Assembly: GCA_012841765.1 (NCBI GenBank)
Contig: DUUA01000140.1
Location: 1 to 26,451 of the forward strand
Direction of reading: 5' to 3'
DNA: 26,451 nt
Source: Acholeplasmataceae bacterium
GTDB taxonomy: Bacteria; Bacillota_I; Bacilli_A; ML615J-28; CAG-698
Shown here: positions 1-8,196 of the stretch, piece by piece
Numbering within the stretch: position 1 is the stretch's first letter
How the letters are laid out: every line of letters begins with the position of its first letter
The notes under the pieces: generated by a model
Database searches by the model: none
What the model was told of the DNA's origin: nothing
Seen by the model: the letters and a program-made list of their open reading frames with translations, nothing else
Translations under genes and position numbers: made by a program

Positions 1-13
1 CATGCGTTTTCAT
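1..13 (-). CDS. 5' end of a divergent minus-strand gene (partial)
   Basis: Read on the minus strand, an ATG at 13-11 opens a frame (Met-Lys-Thr-His) that runs off the window edge. It is preceded by AAGGAG (25-20) with a 6-base spacer and by a well-formed minus-strand promoter at 75-47. Only four codons are visible, so the product cannot be named. The call rests on the ribosome site and promoter, not on coding content. Confidence 0.4.
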
Positions 14-46
14 TTTCTTCTCCTTTTTTTTAAATAATATGTATAT

Positions 47-75
47 AGTATAATAAAAAACTAATTATATATCAA
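47..75 (-). promoter_or_regulatory. sigma-A-like promoter for the divergent left-edge gene
   Basis: On the minus strand, TTGATA (75-70) is followed after 17 bases by TATACT (52-47). This places a transcription start about 30 bases before the minus-strand ATG at 13. The stretch between this promoter and the plus-strand promoter at 191 is AT-rich, and nothing else was recognised in it. Confidence 0.5.
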
Positions 76-190
76 CCTTTTATAATAATCTTATGCAATT
101 TTTATTTTTAAAATGCTAATAAAAAAATAAAACCTAGTATTATTACCATATTTTTGTTAATATATTATAGTTTTCTTGATAACCTCTGTA

Positions 191-219
191 TTGTAATTTT
201 GATGGAAATATGCTATAAT
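191..219 (+). promoter_or_regulatory. sigma-A-like promoter for the ABC-F/typA operon
   Basis: TTGTAA (191-196), a 17-base spacer, then TATAAT (214-219) with an upstream TG (211-212) giving an extended -10. Transcription would start near 226 and leave a leader of roughly 45 bases before the ATG at 273. No terminator is seen before 5093, so this promoter probably drives three genes. Confidence 0.65.
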
Positions 220-272
220 AATTTATTAAAGGAAATAATAAACTGTGTTTTATAAACCAGTAGGATGTATAT

Positions 273-1805
273 ATGAGTGTGTTAGAAGTAGAAAATTTAA
301 AATTTACTTATGGTGAAAAAGATTTATTTAATAATATTTCTTTTAAAATTGAACCAGGTGAACATATAGGATTTGTTGGAAACAATGGAGTAGGTAAATC
401 TACTTTATTAAAATTAATAAGTCATAAACTTGCCCCTGATAAAGGCAAGATTATTTGGCTTGACCATGTAGAATATAGTTACCTTGATCAATACTTAGAA
501 GTTAAAACAGATATTACTATTAAAGCATATTTATATAGTGTTTATGAATATTTATTTGATTTAGAAGAAGATTTACATAAACTTTATGAAAGTTTAGAAT
601 TTGAATCAGAAGATAAATATGATAAAATATTACAAAGAGCTGATAAAATTCAAGAAGAACTGAATTTAAAAGAATTTTATATGATTAAAGCTAAAGTTGA
701 TAATGTTTTAAATGGTTTAGGAATTAATCTTTCTTTAAGTAAACCTTTAAAAAAGTTAAGCGGAGGAGAAAGAGCAAAGATTTTTCTAGCAAAAATTTTG
801 CTAGAAGAAAAGGATGTTTTGCTTTTAGATGAACCTACTAACTTTTTAGATGCTATTCATGTTGAATGGTTATCAAAGTATTTACAAAATTATAAAAATG
901 CATTTTTTGTAATTAGTCATAATTTTGAGTTTTTAAATGAAATAAGTAATTATATTATTGAACTTGGTAATAAAGTTATTGTTAAATATAGAGGAAATTT
1001 TCAAGATTATGTTAAATTAAAACAACTACGAGATAAACAATATGAATCTGAATATGTTTCTCAGCAGAAATATATTAAAAAGACAAAAGTTTTTATTGAT
1101 AAAAATATTGTTAGAGCATCAACTACAGGGATGGCTAAAAGCAGACGAAAAAGTTTGGAAAAGTTAGAAGTATTAGATAAACCTGTTGTTGAAAGAACAG
1201 TTAATTTTGCTTTTCCTTTTAGTAGTAGCTTTGATATGGAAGCTTTAAAAGTTAAAAATTTAGATATTGGTTATAAAAAAACTATTTTATCAAATATCAA
1301 TATAAATATTAGATTTGGCGATAAGGTTGCAATTATTGGTAAAAATGGTGTTGGTAAAACGACGTTTTTAAAGACTGTTTTAGGAATGATACCTAAAATA
1401 AAAGGAGAAACTTATTTAAATCCTTTAAATAAGATTACTTATTATTCTCAGGATTTAAAAGAATTAAATAAAATCAGTTCTCTAGATTACATTAGAGAGA
1501 GTTATCCCTTAATGGATGATTTAGAAATTAGAAGTTTGCTTGGAAAAGTTGGTTTATCTGGAGAACTTGCCATTAAAGACATGGATAAGCTCTCAGGTGG
1601 AGAAGTTACAAAAGCAAGAATAGCAAAACTAATGTTAGAAAAATCAAATTTATTAATATTTGATGAGCCCACTAATCACTTAGATAAAATAGCTAAGGCT
1701 GCTTTATTTAAAGCGATTCAAGAATATCCAGGTACAGTAATAATTGTATCCCATGAACGAGAGTTCTACAAGAATTTGAAATTAAAAGAAATAATTTTCA
1801 GTTAG
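273..1805 (+). CDS. ABC-F family ATPase (ribosome-associated ABC protein)
   Basis: This is a soluble twin-cassette ATPase with no membrane segments. ABC-F proteins bind the ribosomal E site and act on stalled translation or protect against ribosome-targeting antibiotics, so a ribosomal role is expected from the family. Cassette 1 has Walker A at 36-44 (GNNGVGKST), signature LSGGE at 162-166 and Walker B with catalytic Glu187. Cassette 2 has Walker A at 356-364, LSGGE at 440-444 and Glu465 in DEPTNHLD. A charged linker at about 245-315 corresponds to the ABC-F interdomain linker. The first Walker B reads DEPTNFLD, with Phe where His is usual. The length of 510 aa is normal to slightly short. 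It is the first gene of the operon, 12 bases ahead of typA, under the promoter at 191-219. The subfamily (housekeeping or resistance) cannot be decided from the sequence alone. Confidence 0.93.
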   Translation: MSVLEVENLKFTYGEKDLFNNISFKIEPGEHIGFVGNNGVGKSTLLKLISHKLAPDKGKIIWLDHVEYSYLDQYLEVKTDITIKAYLYSVYEYLFDLEEDLHKLYESLEFESEDKYDKILQRADKIQEELNLKEFYMIKAKVDNVLNGLGINLSLSKPLKKLSGGERAKIFLAKILLEEKDVLLLDEPTNFLDAIHVEWLSKYLQNYKNAFFVISHNFEFLNEISNYIIELGNKVIVKYRGNFQDYVKLKQLRDKQYESEYVSQQKYIKKTKVFIDKNIVRASTTGMAKSRRKSLEKLEVLDKPVVERTVNFAFPFSSSFDMEALKVKNLDIGYKKTILSNININIRFGDKVAIIGKNGVGKTTFLKTVLGMIPKIKGETYLNPLNKITYYSQDLKELNKISSLDYIRESYPLMDDLEIRSLLGKVGLSGELAIKDMDKLSGGEVTKARIAKLMLEKSNLLIFDEPTNHLDKIAKAALFKAIQEYPGTVIIVSHEREFYKNLKLKEIIFS

Positions 1806-1817
1806 AAAGAAGAATAT

Positions 1818-3644
1818 ATGAATGTAAGAAATGTTGCTATTATTGCCCATGTTGACCACGGTAAAACGACGCTTGTTGATCAATTACTTAAACAATCAGA
1901 TACTTTAAGAGAAAGAGAACAACTATCAGATCGCGCCATGGATTCAAATGCTATAGAAAGAGAAAGAGGAATAACTATCCTTGCTAAAAATACAGCTGTT
2001 AAATATAAGGATTATCGAATTAATATTTTAGATACTCCTGGACATGCTGATTTTTCTGGCGAAGTAGAAAGAATCATGACCATGGTTGATGGCGTTGTTT
2101 TAGTTGTTGACGCCTTTGAAGGCACAATGCCACAAACAAGATTTGTTTTAAAAATGGCTTTAGAATATAATTTAAAACCAATTGTTGTCATTAATAAAGT
2201 AGATAGAGATTTTGCTAGACCGATTGAAGTAGTTGATGAAGTTTTAGATTTATTTATTGAACTTGGAGCAAATGATGAACAACTTGATTTTAAAGTTGCT
2301 TTTGTTAGTGCTATCAATGGAACATCAAGTTTTGATGCTGATATTGAATCTCAAGAATATACAATGAATCCTGTCCTTGATTTAATTATTAATGAAATTC
2401 CTGCACCTCCTGTTAGTATTGAAGGAGAATTACAATTTCAAGGAGCATTACAAGATTATAATGATTATGTTGGCAGAATGGCAATTGGAAGAATCCAAAG
2501 AGGTACAGTTCGACTTAACCAAATGGCCTCTTGTATGAGAAATGATGGAACAACTAAACAATTTAAAATATTAAAGTTGTATAGTTACTTAGGACTTGAT
2601 AAAATAGAGGTTGAGGAAGCACAAGCTGGAGATGTAGTTGCTATTGCTGGACTTCCTGATATCAATGTCGGTGAAACTATTTGTAATGTGGGACACGAAG
2701 AGGCGTTACCGCCTATTCATATTAGTGAACCAACTGTGGAGATGACATTTAGAACGAATGATTCACCATTTGCTGGATTAGAAGGAAAATTTGTTACTTC
2801 AACAAAGTTAGATGAAAGATTATATCGTGAAGTTCAAAAGGATGTTTCTTTAAGAGTTGAGAGAAAAGGAACTTCTGATGAATGGAGAGTAAGTGGGAGA
2901 GGCGAACTTCATTTGGGTATTTTAATAGAAAATATGCGCCGTGAAGGCTATGAGTTTCAAGTAGCTAAACCCAAACCAATTATTAAAGAAATAGAACATG
3001 TTCTATGTGAACCATATGAATATGTTCAAATAGATACTCCTCATACTTCTGTTGGATCAGTTATTGATTTAATAGGGAGAAGAGGAGGAACTTTAGAATC
3101 AATGAGTGCAGATACTTCGCAAACAAGACTTATCTATATTGTTCCATCGCGTGGTTTAATCGGTATTTCTACTGATTTCATGACTGCTACAAAAGGTTAT
3201 GGAACAATGGCTCATAATTTCCTTGATTATAGGAAAATGGAAAATACTAGCTTAGGCTCAAGAACTCTTGGAGTTATTGTGTCTATGAATCAAGGTAAAG
3301 CAACAGCTTATGGAATCGGACAACTTGAAGACCGAGGAACAATGTTAACTGTTCCAAATGAAGAAGTATATGAAGGTCAAATAGTTGGTATTTGTAATAA
3401 AGATGAAGATTTAGCTGTTAATGTCATCAAAATGAAACAAAAAACTAATATGCGATCAGCAAATAAAGATTCAACTGTTGTTTTAAAAACAGCAAAAAAA
3501 TTATCTTTAGAAGAATGTTTAGAATTTATTAATGAAGATGAATTAGTTGAGGTTACTCCTCAAAGTATTAGACTTCGAAAAATGATTTTAAATACAAATA
3601 CGAGAAAGAAAACCGATAGTAGAAATAGTAGAGGTGAAGAATGA
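1818..3644 (+). CDS. typA: translational GTPase TypA/BipA
   Basis: TypA is a ribosome-binding GTPase of the EF-G superfamily involved in 50S assembly and stress adaptation. The 608-aa length is typical. The G domain shows G1 AHVDHGKTT (10-18), the switch I motif RERGIT near 48-53, G3 DTPGHADF (72-79) with catalytic His76, and G4 NKVD (126-129). Domain II follows. The later domains carry the TypA-type stretch with RGELHLGILIENMRREGYEF and a basic C-terminal tail. Its start lies 12 bases after the ABC-F stop with a weak GAAAGAAG ribosome site. Its last four bases (ATGA) overlap the start of the next gene, implying translational coupling to the 5'-nucleotidase lipoprotein. Nothing is truncated. 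Confidence 0.97.
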   Translation: MNVRNVAIIAHVDHGKTTLVDQLLKQSDTLREREQLSDRAMDSNAIERERGITILAKNTAVKYKDYRINILDTPGHADFSGEVERIMTMVDGVVLVVDAFEGTMPQTRFVLKMALEYNLKPIVVINKVDRDFARPIEVVDEVLDLFIELGANDEQLDFKVAFVSAINGTSSFDADIESQEYTMNPVLDLIINEIPAPPVSIEGELQFQGALQDYNDYVGRMAIGRIQRGTVRLNQMASCMRNDGTTKQFKILKLYSYLGLDKIEVEEAQAGDVVAIAGLPDINVGETICNVGHEEALPPIHISEPTVEMTFRTNDSPFAGLEGKFVTSTKLDERLYREVQKDVSLRVERKGTSDEWRVSGRGELHLGILIENMRREGYEFQVAKPKPIIKEIEHVLCEPYEYVQIDTPHTSVGSVIDLIGRRGGTLESMSADTSQTRLIYIVPSRGLIGISTDFMTATKGYGTMAHNFLDYRKMENTSLGSRTLGVIVSMNQGKATAYGIGQLEDRGTMLTVPNEEVYEGQIVGICNKDEDLAVNVIKMKQKTNMRSANKDSTVVLKTAKKLSLEECLEFINEDELVEVTPQSIRLRKMILNTNTRKKTDSRNSRGEE

Positions 3645-5083
3645 AAAAAATAGTTAGTATAATTACGATTCTTTTATTAAGTTTAGGATTATTGGCATGT
3701 ATTAAAACTCCTGTTGAAGATGATCCAAAAATTGATATAAAAGAAGGACAAGTAGCAATTTCAATGTATGGTGTAAATGATCTTCATGGAGCAATTTTTG
3801 AAGAAAACGGAGAACCAGGAATAGCAAAAATATCTACTTATTTAAAAGAAAAAAGAGCTGAAAACGAAGAGGGAACTTTAATTTTTTCAGCTGGGGATAT
3901 GTTTCAAGGAACTGCAGTATCATCACTTACTAAAGGAAGAGTTGTAGTTGATGCTATGAATGAAATTGGATTTGATGCCATGGGCATCGGAAACCATGAA
4001 TTTGATTGGGGAATATCAGATATTGAAAAATTTTTAGATGGTGATGCAGAAACTAATAAAATGAATTTTCCATTACTGGGAGCAAACATTATCGAAAAAG
4101 CAACAGGAGAGGCAGTGCCTTTTACAAAACCTTATACTGTAATTGAAAAAGCTGGTTTAAAAATTGGTGTTGTTGGTGCAATTGGTGATTATCAAGAAAC
4201 AAGTATTTTAACATCCATTATCGCTCCTTATGAGTTTACTGATACTTATGCAGCTTTAGTTAGAAATATTAAAATATTAAGAGAAAGCGAACATTGCGAT
4301 ATTGTTGTTGCGCTAGTTCATGATGATACATCTGCAATTAATGAAAAATTAGCTTTACTAAAAGGAAATGAAAGAATAGATGCTATTTTCAATGGTCATA
4401 CTCATCGTTATTATGCTTATGAAACATCAAGAGATAATGATGTTGCTCTTCCTGTTGTTCAATCAGGAAGTAACGGAAATTATGTTGGAGTAATTAACTT
4501 AGTTTATGATTATGATTTAAAAAAAGTTGTAACTGTTTCTGCTGAAAATGTGAATGTTGCAAGACGTTCTCTAAAGGATGATAAAGCGATTTTAAATATT
4601 TTTAAGGATTATCAATCTTATATTGATATTGCTAATGAAAAACTTGGAAAAGCTGGAATGCAAATCGATAAAGGAGATTTCACACAATGGGCAGTGAAAG
4701 CTCTGCAAGAAGAAAATAACGCTGATGCAGCATTTATTAATAGCGGAGGAATTAGATCAGGATTTCCTCTTTATTCAGGGTCGGAAGTAACTTATGGAAG
4801 TATTTTTAAAATGATGCCTTTTGATAACAAAATTGTAATTACTTATCTTACTGGTTCAGAAATAAAAGCTCAATTATCTAATTTAGTTAGCCATGTAAAA
4901 GATGGTTTAGAACTTGACGATAACAAAGTTTATAAAGTAGCTACCATTGATTATGTTTATGAAAAACCAAGTTATCGACTTCAAGGAGGGACAAATACAA
5001 TTTTAAGTGATATATTATTCAGAGATAAACTAGTAGATGCAGTTAGACATAATATTGAAAAAAATGGCAGCTGGAAGATATAA
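3641..5083 (+). CDS. surface lipoprotein 5'-nucleotidase (UshA/YfkN-like metallophosphoesterase)
   Basis: Predicted surface enzyme that removes phosphate from nucleotides outside the cell. The N-terminus has Lys-Lys, a hydrophobic segment and a lipobox ending at Cys20 (LLAC), so signal peptidase II processing and lipid anchoring are expected. The metallophosphoesterase core has D47-x-H49, D86 (SAGDMFQGT), N118-H119-E120 (GNHE), H227 and N251-G-H253-T-H255, a complete dinuclear-metal set. The C-terminal 5_nucleotid_C domain carries N367-SGGIR-S, typical of the substrate-binding loop. At 480 aa it is a little short of UshA but keeps both domains. It overlaps typA by 4 bases and is followed by a hairpin terminator at 5093. 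The exact substrate (nucleoside monophosphate, UDP-sugar or cyclic nucleotide) cannot be told from sequence. A second, signal-less homologue follows at 5146. Confidence 0.92.
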   Translation: MKKIVSIITILLLSLGLLACIKTPVEDDPKIDIKEGQVAISMYGVNDLHGAIFEENGEPGIAKISTYLKEKRAENEEGTLIFSAGDMFQGTAVSSLTKGRVVVDAMNEIGFDAMGIGNHEFDWGISDIEKFLDGDAETNKMNFPLLGANIIEKATGEAVPFTKPYTVIEKAGLKIGVVGAIGDYQETSILTSIIAPYEFTDTYAALVRNIKILRESEHCDIVVALVHDDTSAINEKLALLKGNERIDAIFNGHTHRYYAYETSRDNDVALPVVQSGSNGNYVGVINLVYDYDLKKVVTVSAENVNVARRSLKDDKAILNIFKDYQSYIDIANEKLGKAGMQIDKGDFTQWAVKALQEENNADAAFINSGGIRSGFPLYSGSEVTYGSIFKMMPFDNKIVITYLTGSEIKAQLSNLVSHVKDGLELDDNKVYKVATIDYVYEKPSYRLQGGTNTILSDILFRDKLVDAVRHNIEKNGSWKI

Positions 5084-5084
5084 T
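5055..5084 (+). promoter_or_regulatory. possible promoter inside the 3' end of the 5'-nucleotidase gene
   Basis: TTGAAA (5055-5060), 18 bases, then TATAAT (5079-5084), which spans the stop codon at 5081-5083. A start near 5091 would put the hairpin at 5093-5128 at the very 5' end of the downstream mRNA. AT-rich chance matches are common, so this is only a candidate, but no other promoter for 5146 was found. Confidence 0.35.
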
Positions 5085-5092
5085 AATTATTT

Positions 5093-5128
5093 AAGTCTAT
5101 AGTTTTTACTATGGGCTTTTGTTTTTTT
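5093..5128 (+). terminator. rho-independent terminator after the surface 5'-nucleotidase
   Basis: An 11-bp stem (5093-5103 with 5108-5118, including two G-T wobbles) closes a TTTT loop and is followed by a T-rich run to 5128. It lies 10 bases after the stop codon and 17 bases before the next ATG. Confidence 0.75.
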
Positions 5129-5145
5129 AAAGAGAGGCATTTTAT

Positions 5146-6432
5146 ATGGAAAAAGTTATTGATATTTATAATTTAAGTGATTTTCATGGAGCTATTTTGG
5201 AAGAAGCAAATAAAGTAGGAATTATAAAAATAGCTACATTTTTAAAAACAATTAAAGAAGAAAGAAAAGGTTCTTATCTTTTCTTATCAGCTGGTGATAT
5301 GTATTCAGGAACATATTTTAGTGAGGTTACAAAAGGTAAACCTTTAACACAAATTTTAAATTCTTTGGAGTTAACATGTATGAGTGTCGGCAATCATGAG
5401 ATTGCTGATCCTAAGCTAATGAAAGAAGTCTTAAATGAAGCAAGTTTTGATTTAATTAATTCTAATGTTTATTGTTTAAATGGGAATAGATTACAAATTG
5501 GCAAAGAATACATAATTAAAGAATTAAATGGCATAAAAATAGGTATTATTGGTACTTTAGGTAAAATGCAAAAATATGATATTATCAATAATATCTCAAA
5601 AGATATTATTGTGAAAGACGAAGTTAATACAGTTAAAAAATTAAGCAAATTTTTGAGAAAAGAAGAAAAATGTGAAATAATTATTTTACTTTCACATAGT
5701 AACACTTATAATTTGGAAGATAAAATAGCAGAATTAAAAGACCATGAAAAGGTTGATGTGATGATAAATGGTCACACACATAAGAAAACATGTAGAATTA
5801 TTAACTGCATTTCAAAACGGAAAATGGCTTATATAGAGTCTGGTTCAAGTGGAGAAGTTATAGGAAACATTCGTTTAACTTTATCTAGTAAACACCATAT
5901 AATTGAAGAAGTTTCCTTAGAAAATATTGATTGTTGTACTTTAAAAGAAAGAGATCATTCTTATCTTGAAATGATTAATTATTTCATTAGAGATAATGAT
6001 TTAATTTATAATGAAATTGGTTCTATAAAACATTTTTATAATAAAGATATATTTTTAAAAGCTTTTTGTGATTATATATTAAAAGAATATCAATGTGATA
6101 TTGCGGTGATGAATTATGGCTCAATTAGATCTAAGGGATTTCCTCTTTTTAAAAATCAAATTATTAACATTTCAAATATTAAAGAAATTAATCCTTTTAA
6201 TAATTATTTAGTGATTGGTACAATAAATTCAGATGTGATGAATTTTTTCATTAATAAATGTGCCTCATCTCTGTATTTTTCTTATATTAATGGAATTAAT
6301 AAAGAGGAAGTAAAAGTAATAATGATTGATTTTGTTTATTTTCAAAATGAATCATTATTTATAGAACATATTATAAGTAAAGAAAATATTCCAGATATAA
6401 TTGTTAAAATGATTAAGGAAGAGAAACTATGA
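5146..6432 (+). CDS. signal-less 5'-nucleotidase paralogue, predicted cytoplasmic
   Basis: This is a diverged second copy of the preceding gene's family. It begins directly with the metallophosphoesterase core and has no signal peptide or membrane segment, so it should act in the cytoplasm. Metal ligands are all present: D12-x-H14, D51 (SAGDMYSGT), N83-H84-E85, H184 and N208-G-H210-T-H212. The C-terminal substrate loop is changed, N323-YGSIR-S against N-SGGIR-S in the lipoprotein, so substrate preference may differ. Length is 428 aa. The start is set by GAGAGG (5132-5137) eight bases upstream; an upstream in-frame signal sequence is excluded by the terminator immediately before. It overlaps the TIM-barrel gene by 4 bases (ATGA at 6429), suggesting a shared pathway. 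A phosphoesterase acting on other nucleotides or sugar phosphates is the alternative. Confidence 0.85.
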   Translation: MEKVIDIYNLSDFHGAILEEANKVGIIKIATFLKTIKEERKGSYLFLSAGDMYSGTYFSEVTKGKPLTQILNSLELTCMSVGNHEIADPKLMKEVLNEASFDLINSNVYCLNGNRLQIGKEYIIKELNGIKIGIIGTLGKMQKYDIINNISKDIIVKDEVNTVKKLSKFLRKEEKCEIIILLSHSNTYNLEDKIAELKDHEKVDVMINGHTHKKTCRIINCISKRKMAYIESGSSGEVIGNIRLTLSSKHHIIEEVSLENIDCCTLKERDHSYLEMINYFIRDNDLIYNEIGSIKHFYNKDIFLKAFCDYILKEYQCDIAVMNYGSIRSKGFPLFKNQIINISNIKEINPFNNYLVIGTINSDVMNFFINKCASSLYFSYINGINKEEVKVIMIDFVYFQNESLFIEHIISKENIPDIIVKMIKEEKL

Positions 6433-7214
6433 AAAAATGTTTTACAATTAACGAATTTAGAAGTAGTGAAGAAATTTTAACATATTATTATTTAATAGAA
6501 AAAAATTTATATCAAGCAATAGAGATATTTTACCCTTATAAGGCAGGAGAAGAACAAAAATTATCTTATAAAAGATCTATAAAGGATTTAGTTAATTGTT
6601 TTAAAGATCTTGAAGTAGTTTGTCATTTACCTTTTGGTGTTAACGAAACAATTGCTATTTTAAGTAAAAAAGATCATACTATTAAATTACTAAAGGAAGC
6701 TATTGTTTTTGCTAGTGAATATCGAGTGAAAAAGGCTGTTTTACACTTAGGAGCGATTGCTGAAAATTGCAATATAAGAATAACAAAGGATGTTATTTGT
6801 ATATTAAAAGAGTTATGTGATTATGCTAAATTTTATGATATTAAAATAGCCATTGAAAATATGCCTTCAAGTAATGAACTTGGATATAGTCCTAAGGAAA
6901 TAAAAGAAATAATAGAGTTAGTTAATAAAGATAATTTAGGATTTATTTATGATACTGGGCATGGGAATGTTAGTGAGTATTCTATTGATGATTATTTAGA
7001 TTTATTAAAAGATCATTTATGGCATATTCATATTAATGATAACAATAAAACAAGAGATGAACATAAAAGGATTGGACTTGGAAATGTTGATTTTAACTAT
7101 TTCTTTAAAAAAACTAAGGAAAGTAATTACCAGGGGTTATATTGTTCTGAAATTCTTTATAGTGATGTAGATGATTTAATAGATTATTATCATGACTTAA
7201 AGCAATTTGAATAA
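6429..7214 (+). CDS. xylose isomerase-like TIM barrel protein (AP endonuclease 2 / sugar isomerase superfamily), copy 1
   Basis: 261-aa soluble TIM-barrel protein of the superfamily that holds endonuclease IV and sugar-phosphate isomerases/epimerases. Candidate metal ligands run in the expected order: H66, H106, E143 (AIENMP), D175 and H178 (YDTGH), H201 (HIHIND), D210-x-H212 followed by GLG, and E241 (CSEI). This resembles the nine-ligand trinuclear-metal arrangement of endonuclease IV, but many sugar epimerases in the superfamily share the pattern. The protein is slightly shorter than usual endonuclease IV and the identity is therefore open. It is translationally coupled to the cytoplasmic nucleotidase by a 4-base overlap, which favours a sugar or nucleoside catabolic role. 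A paralogue lies at 8197, beyond the DegV gene. No clear terminator follows. Confidence 0.8.
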   Translation: MKKCFTINEFRSSEEILTYYYLIEKNLYQAIEIFYPYKAGEEQKLSYKRSIKDLVNCFKDLEVVCHLPFGVNETIAILSKKDHTIKLLKEAIVFASEYRVKKAVLHLGAIAENCNIRITKDVICILKELCDYAKFYDIKIAIENMPSSNELGYSPKEIKEIIELVNKDNLGFIYDTGHGNVSEYSIDDYLDLLKDHLWHIHINDNNKTRDEHKRIGLGNVDFNYFFKKTKESNYQGLYCSEILYSDVDDLIDYYHDLKQFE

Positions 7215-7230
7215 TAGTTCATAACTCTAA

Positions 7231-7259
7231 TGGAATATTATGTTTTGTTATAGTATAAT
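7231..7259 (+). promoter_or_regulatory. promoter for the DegV gene
   Basis: A good TATAAT (7254-7259) stands 17 bases after a weak -35, TGGAAT (7231-7236). It lies in the 71-base gap before the DegV start. Confidence 0.5.
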
Positions 7260-7285
7260 AATAAAAGTGAGGAGCGTATTAGATT

Positions 7286-8131
7286 ATGAATAAAATTAAG
7301 ATAATAACAGATAGTACAACTGATTTATCAAAAGAAATATATGATAAATACGATATTGAAGTTTTACCGTTATTTGTAACTATTGGTGATAAGACTTACG
7401 AAGATTTTCATGAAATTAATGCTGAAAAATTATATAAATTAGTTGCTGAAACAAATAGTTTTCCTAAAACTGCAGCAGTTACACCGATGAAATTAGAACA
7501 AACATTTCAAAAGTATATTGATCAAGGTTATGATATTTTATTCACTTCAGTAGGCTCAAAGCTTTCGATGACTTTTAATAATGCTAAGATTGCTGCTGGT
7601 AATGTTACTAAAAACAGAGTATTTTTAGTAGATTCAAATAATTTATCTTCGGGAACTTCTTTATTGATTTTTAAAATGATTAAATATATTAAAGAAGGTT
7701 TTAGCGCCGAAGAAGTTGCAAAGAAAGTTCAAAAGCTTACAAGTAATGCTAAAGTACAATTTGCTATTAACACACTAGAGTATTTGCATAAAGGTGGAAG
7801 ATGTAGTGGAACTACTAAATTTATTGGTAGTGCGTTAAGACTTAAACCAATTATCAGAGTCTGTGATGGGGGAATGATTGTTGCTAAAAAACCAGTTGGT
7901 TTTAAAAGAGCTCTTGGAGCTTTACTAGAAGATGCAAGAAGTGATCTAGATATAATCGATCAAGATGTAGTTTTTGTTACTCATTCTTTAAATGAAAAAG
8001 ACGCTAATTATTTAAAAGATGAATTAATTAAAATGGGATTAAAAAATATAATCATTACTTGTGCTGGAGCAGTAATCTCTACTCATTGTGGAGAAAAGTG
8101 TATTGGAATTCTTTATTTAGTAAAAGAATGA
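7286..8131 (+). CDS. DegV family fatty-acid-binding protein
   Basis: DegV proteins bind a fatty acid and, in Firmicutes, can serve as the binding component (FakB) that presents it to the kinase FakA. The 281-aa length and the opening KIITDSTTDL with conserved Asp9-Ser10 are typical, as are the SVGSKLSMTFNNA motif, EYLHKGGRCSG, LKPIIRV and the late ISTHCGEKC motif. The head-group loop reads TAAVTP, where TSQPS-type sequences are usual; this departure is mild. GAGGAG at 7269-7274 lies 11 bases before the ATG. The gene has its own promoter and terminator (8157-8182), so it is probably a single transcription unit. No kinase gene is visible in this window, so a FakB role is inference. Confidence 0.93.
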   Translation: MNKIKIITDSTTDLSKEIYDKYDIEVLPLFVTIGDKTYEDFHEINAEKLYKLVAETNSFPKTAAVTPMKLEQTFQKYIDQGYDILFTSVGSKLSMTFNNAKIAAGNVTKNRVFLVDSNNLSSGTSLLIFKMIKYIKEGFSAEEVAKKVQKLTSNAKVQFAINTLEYLHKGGRCSGTTKFIGSALRLKPIIRVCDGGMIVAKKPVGFKRALGALLEDARSDLDIIDQDVVFVTHSLNEKDANYLKDELIKMGLKNIIITCAGAVISTHCGEKCIGILYLVKE

Positions 8132-8156
8132 TTTTAGATATAAAATATGTTAAAAT

Positions 8157-8182
8157 AAGGAAAAGGTAACTTTTCCTTTTTT
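8157..8182 (+). terminator. rho-independent terminator after degV
   Basis: A perfect 9-bp stem, AAGGAAAAG (8157-8165) with CTTTTCCTT (8170-8178), closes a GTAA loop and ends in a T run to 8182. Confidence 0.85.
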
Positions 8183-8196
8183 ATGAGGAGATATGT

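Noticed and set aside
2012..2317. Open minus-strand frame of about 100 codons inside typA
   Set aside because: It lies wholly opposite the conserved G domain of TypA, has no convincing ribosome site and a low-complexity Ser/Thr-rich translation, so it is a shadow of the real gene.
7215..7285. Terminator between the first TIM-barrel gene and degV
   Set aside because: No stem with a following T run could be found; only the candidate promoter at 7231-7259 is supported.
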